From: Symbiodinium natans
Lineage: Eukaryota; Sar; Dinophyceae; Suessiales; Symbiodiniaceae
Length of the DNA stretch: 64,000 nt
Direction: 5' to 3'
Assembly: GCA_905221605.1 (NCBI GenBank)
Contig: CAJNDS010002094.1
Location: 544,501-608,500 of the forward strand
The notes under the pieces are model-generated. The model had not been told where the DNA came from, did not search any database, and worked only from the letters and a program-made list of their open reading frames with translations. Below, piece by piece: positions 63,243-64,000 of this stretch (position 1 is the first letter of the stretch; each line of letters starts with the position of its first letter). Both the position numbers and the translations under genes were made by a program.

Positions 63243-64000
63243 GCTGGCGGCAGCATGCAGCTTCAGGGAGGTTTTGATAGGGCGTGGGGTTTACATTTTA
63301 GGGTTTAGGGTGTAGGGTTTAGGGTTTAGGGTTTAGGAGGCTAGGTGTGGGTAGGTCACGGTATTCAGGGAGGTTTTCGGGTTTGGGGGCTTAGGGTTGT
63401 CATTTCGTTGCCGGGTGGTTTGGGGGATTTCGGGATGCTAAAAGGGCTTAAAGAGGGAGCGCGAAAGGTGGAGTTGGCGTCCAGACGCTTCAGTTGGGGC
63501 TTCCGGCTCTGCGATGCAGGGTTTAGGGCTCCAGACCGTACGTAGTCAGGTCCCTAGACCCTGAGACTGCAAGCCCTGTGACCATGGCCCGGGTCTTTTG
63601 CGTACAAGCATCCTGCAGCAGACTCCCGATTTGGTTTAGGGCTTTTGGGGTTTGGGGCCCAAGCTGAGACTCTTGCGAATGAAGTTTTAAAGCTTACGGG
63701 TACTTGGGCAGCTCGTCTAGCACAAAGGACACCGGGAAGCGGCAACCGGTCCCTATACATAACACAGCCAGAATGGAAAGACACATGCAGATGCCTACTT
63801 ACATAGAGTTGCAGTGCCAGCTTGGCTTGCATTGTAGGGCTTGCAAACTTGCTGACGCTGTTGCTACCACACCCGCCCTTCGGACAGAGAGGTAAACCCT
63901 AAACCCTAAACCCTAAACCCTAAACCCTAAACCCTAAACCCTAAACCCTAAACCCTAAACCCTAAACCCCAAACCCTAAACCCTAAACCCTAAACCTAAA
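63243..64000. other. 3' flank of last recognised exon
   Basis: Unique sequence with TTTAGGG units (63299-63335), an unassigned open island at 63680-63780, and a perfect CCCTAAA array from 63894 to the window end. No exon could be assigned. Confidence 0.6.

Noticed and set aside
63894-64000. Window end as a true chromosome telomere
   Set aside because: Similar or larger arrays occur throughout the window and the array is C-strand next to coding exons; interstitial repeat is the simpler reading.

Overview
The window looks like nuclear DNA of a dinoflagellate. The evidence is indirect but consistent. The non-coding space is saturated with telomere-type TTTAGGG/CCCTAAA repeats. Most introns I can reconstruct begin with GC (a few with GA) instead of GT. 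Exons almost always start with G right after the AG acceptor. One protein has the CCxxCH cysteine cluster that I associate with dinoflagellate proteins. No bacterial, viral, rRNA or tRNA genes were recognised. Every gene or exon I can support lies on the + strand.

The central feature is one very large gene, about 11.1 kb to at least 63.2 kb. It encodes a homologue of Nma111p, the eukaryotic dual HtrA/DegP-type serine protease. Its exons are 14-101 bp long and lie in introns made largely of degenerate telomere-like repeats, so ordinary ORF scanning misses it. I reassembled about 52 exons in order. First protease domain: e1-e14, with His in TNRHI, Asp in YRDPVHDFG and Ser in GGSSGSPV. First PDZ: e15-e19. 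Second PDZ: e20-e24. Linker: e25-e28. Second, degenerate protease domain: e29-e41. C-terminal PDZ region: e42-e52. About 2.8 kb of coding sequence, some 950 codons, is spread over more than 51 kb. The first and last exons are not certain.

Two other transcription units sit inside its introns on the same strand. A lipase/alpha-beta-hydrolase-like gene (about 25.0-28.8 kb) lies in a 12.3-kb intron. An intron-poor gene (38.0-40.5 kb, 770 codons after splicing) lies in a 4.8-kb intron. The latter has a cysteine cluster, a dsRNA-binding-like segment and a C-terminal NNRRL-type domain, and contains no telomere-like repeats. The first 10 kb holds short exon-like islands of other genes: pentatricopeptide-type repeats near the left edge and a possible methyltransferase fragment at 7.3 kb.

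The remaining space holds telomere-like arrays, including pure variant arrays (CCCCTAAA, CCCTAAAA, CCCTATAA, CCCTGAAA, CCCGAAA), and long microsatellites, notably about 500 bp of (AGT)n. It also holds several tandem repeats, several families of short inverted-repeat elements resembling MITEs, and a 1.7-kb C-rich block bounded by inverted arrays of a GTGGGCACAAGTGAC-type unit.

Exon borders were set by eye from reading frame, phase continuity, splice dinucleotides and remembered family motifs. Transcript data would be needed to fix them.
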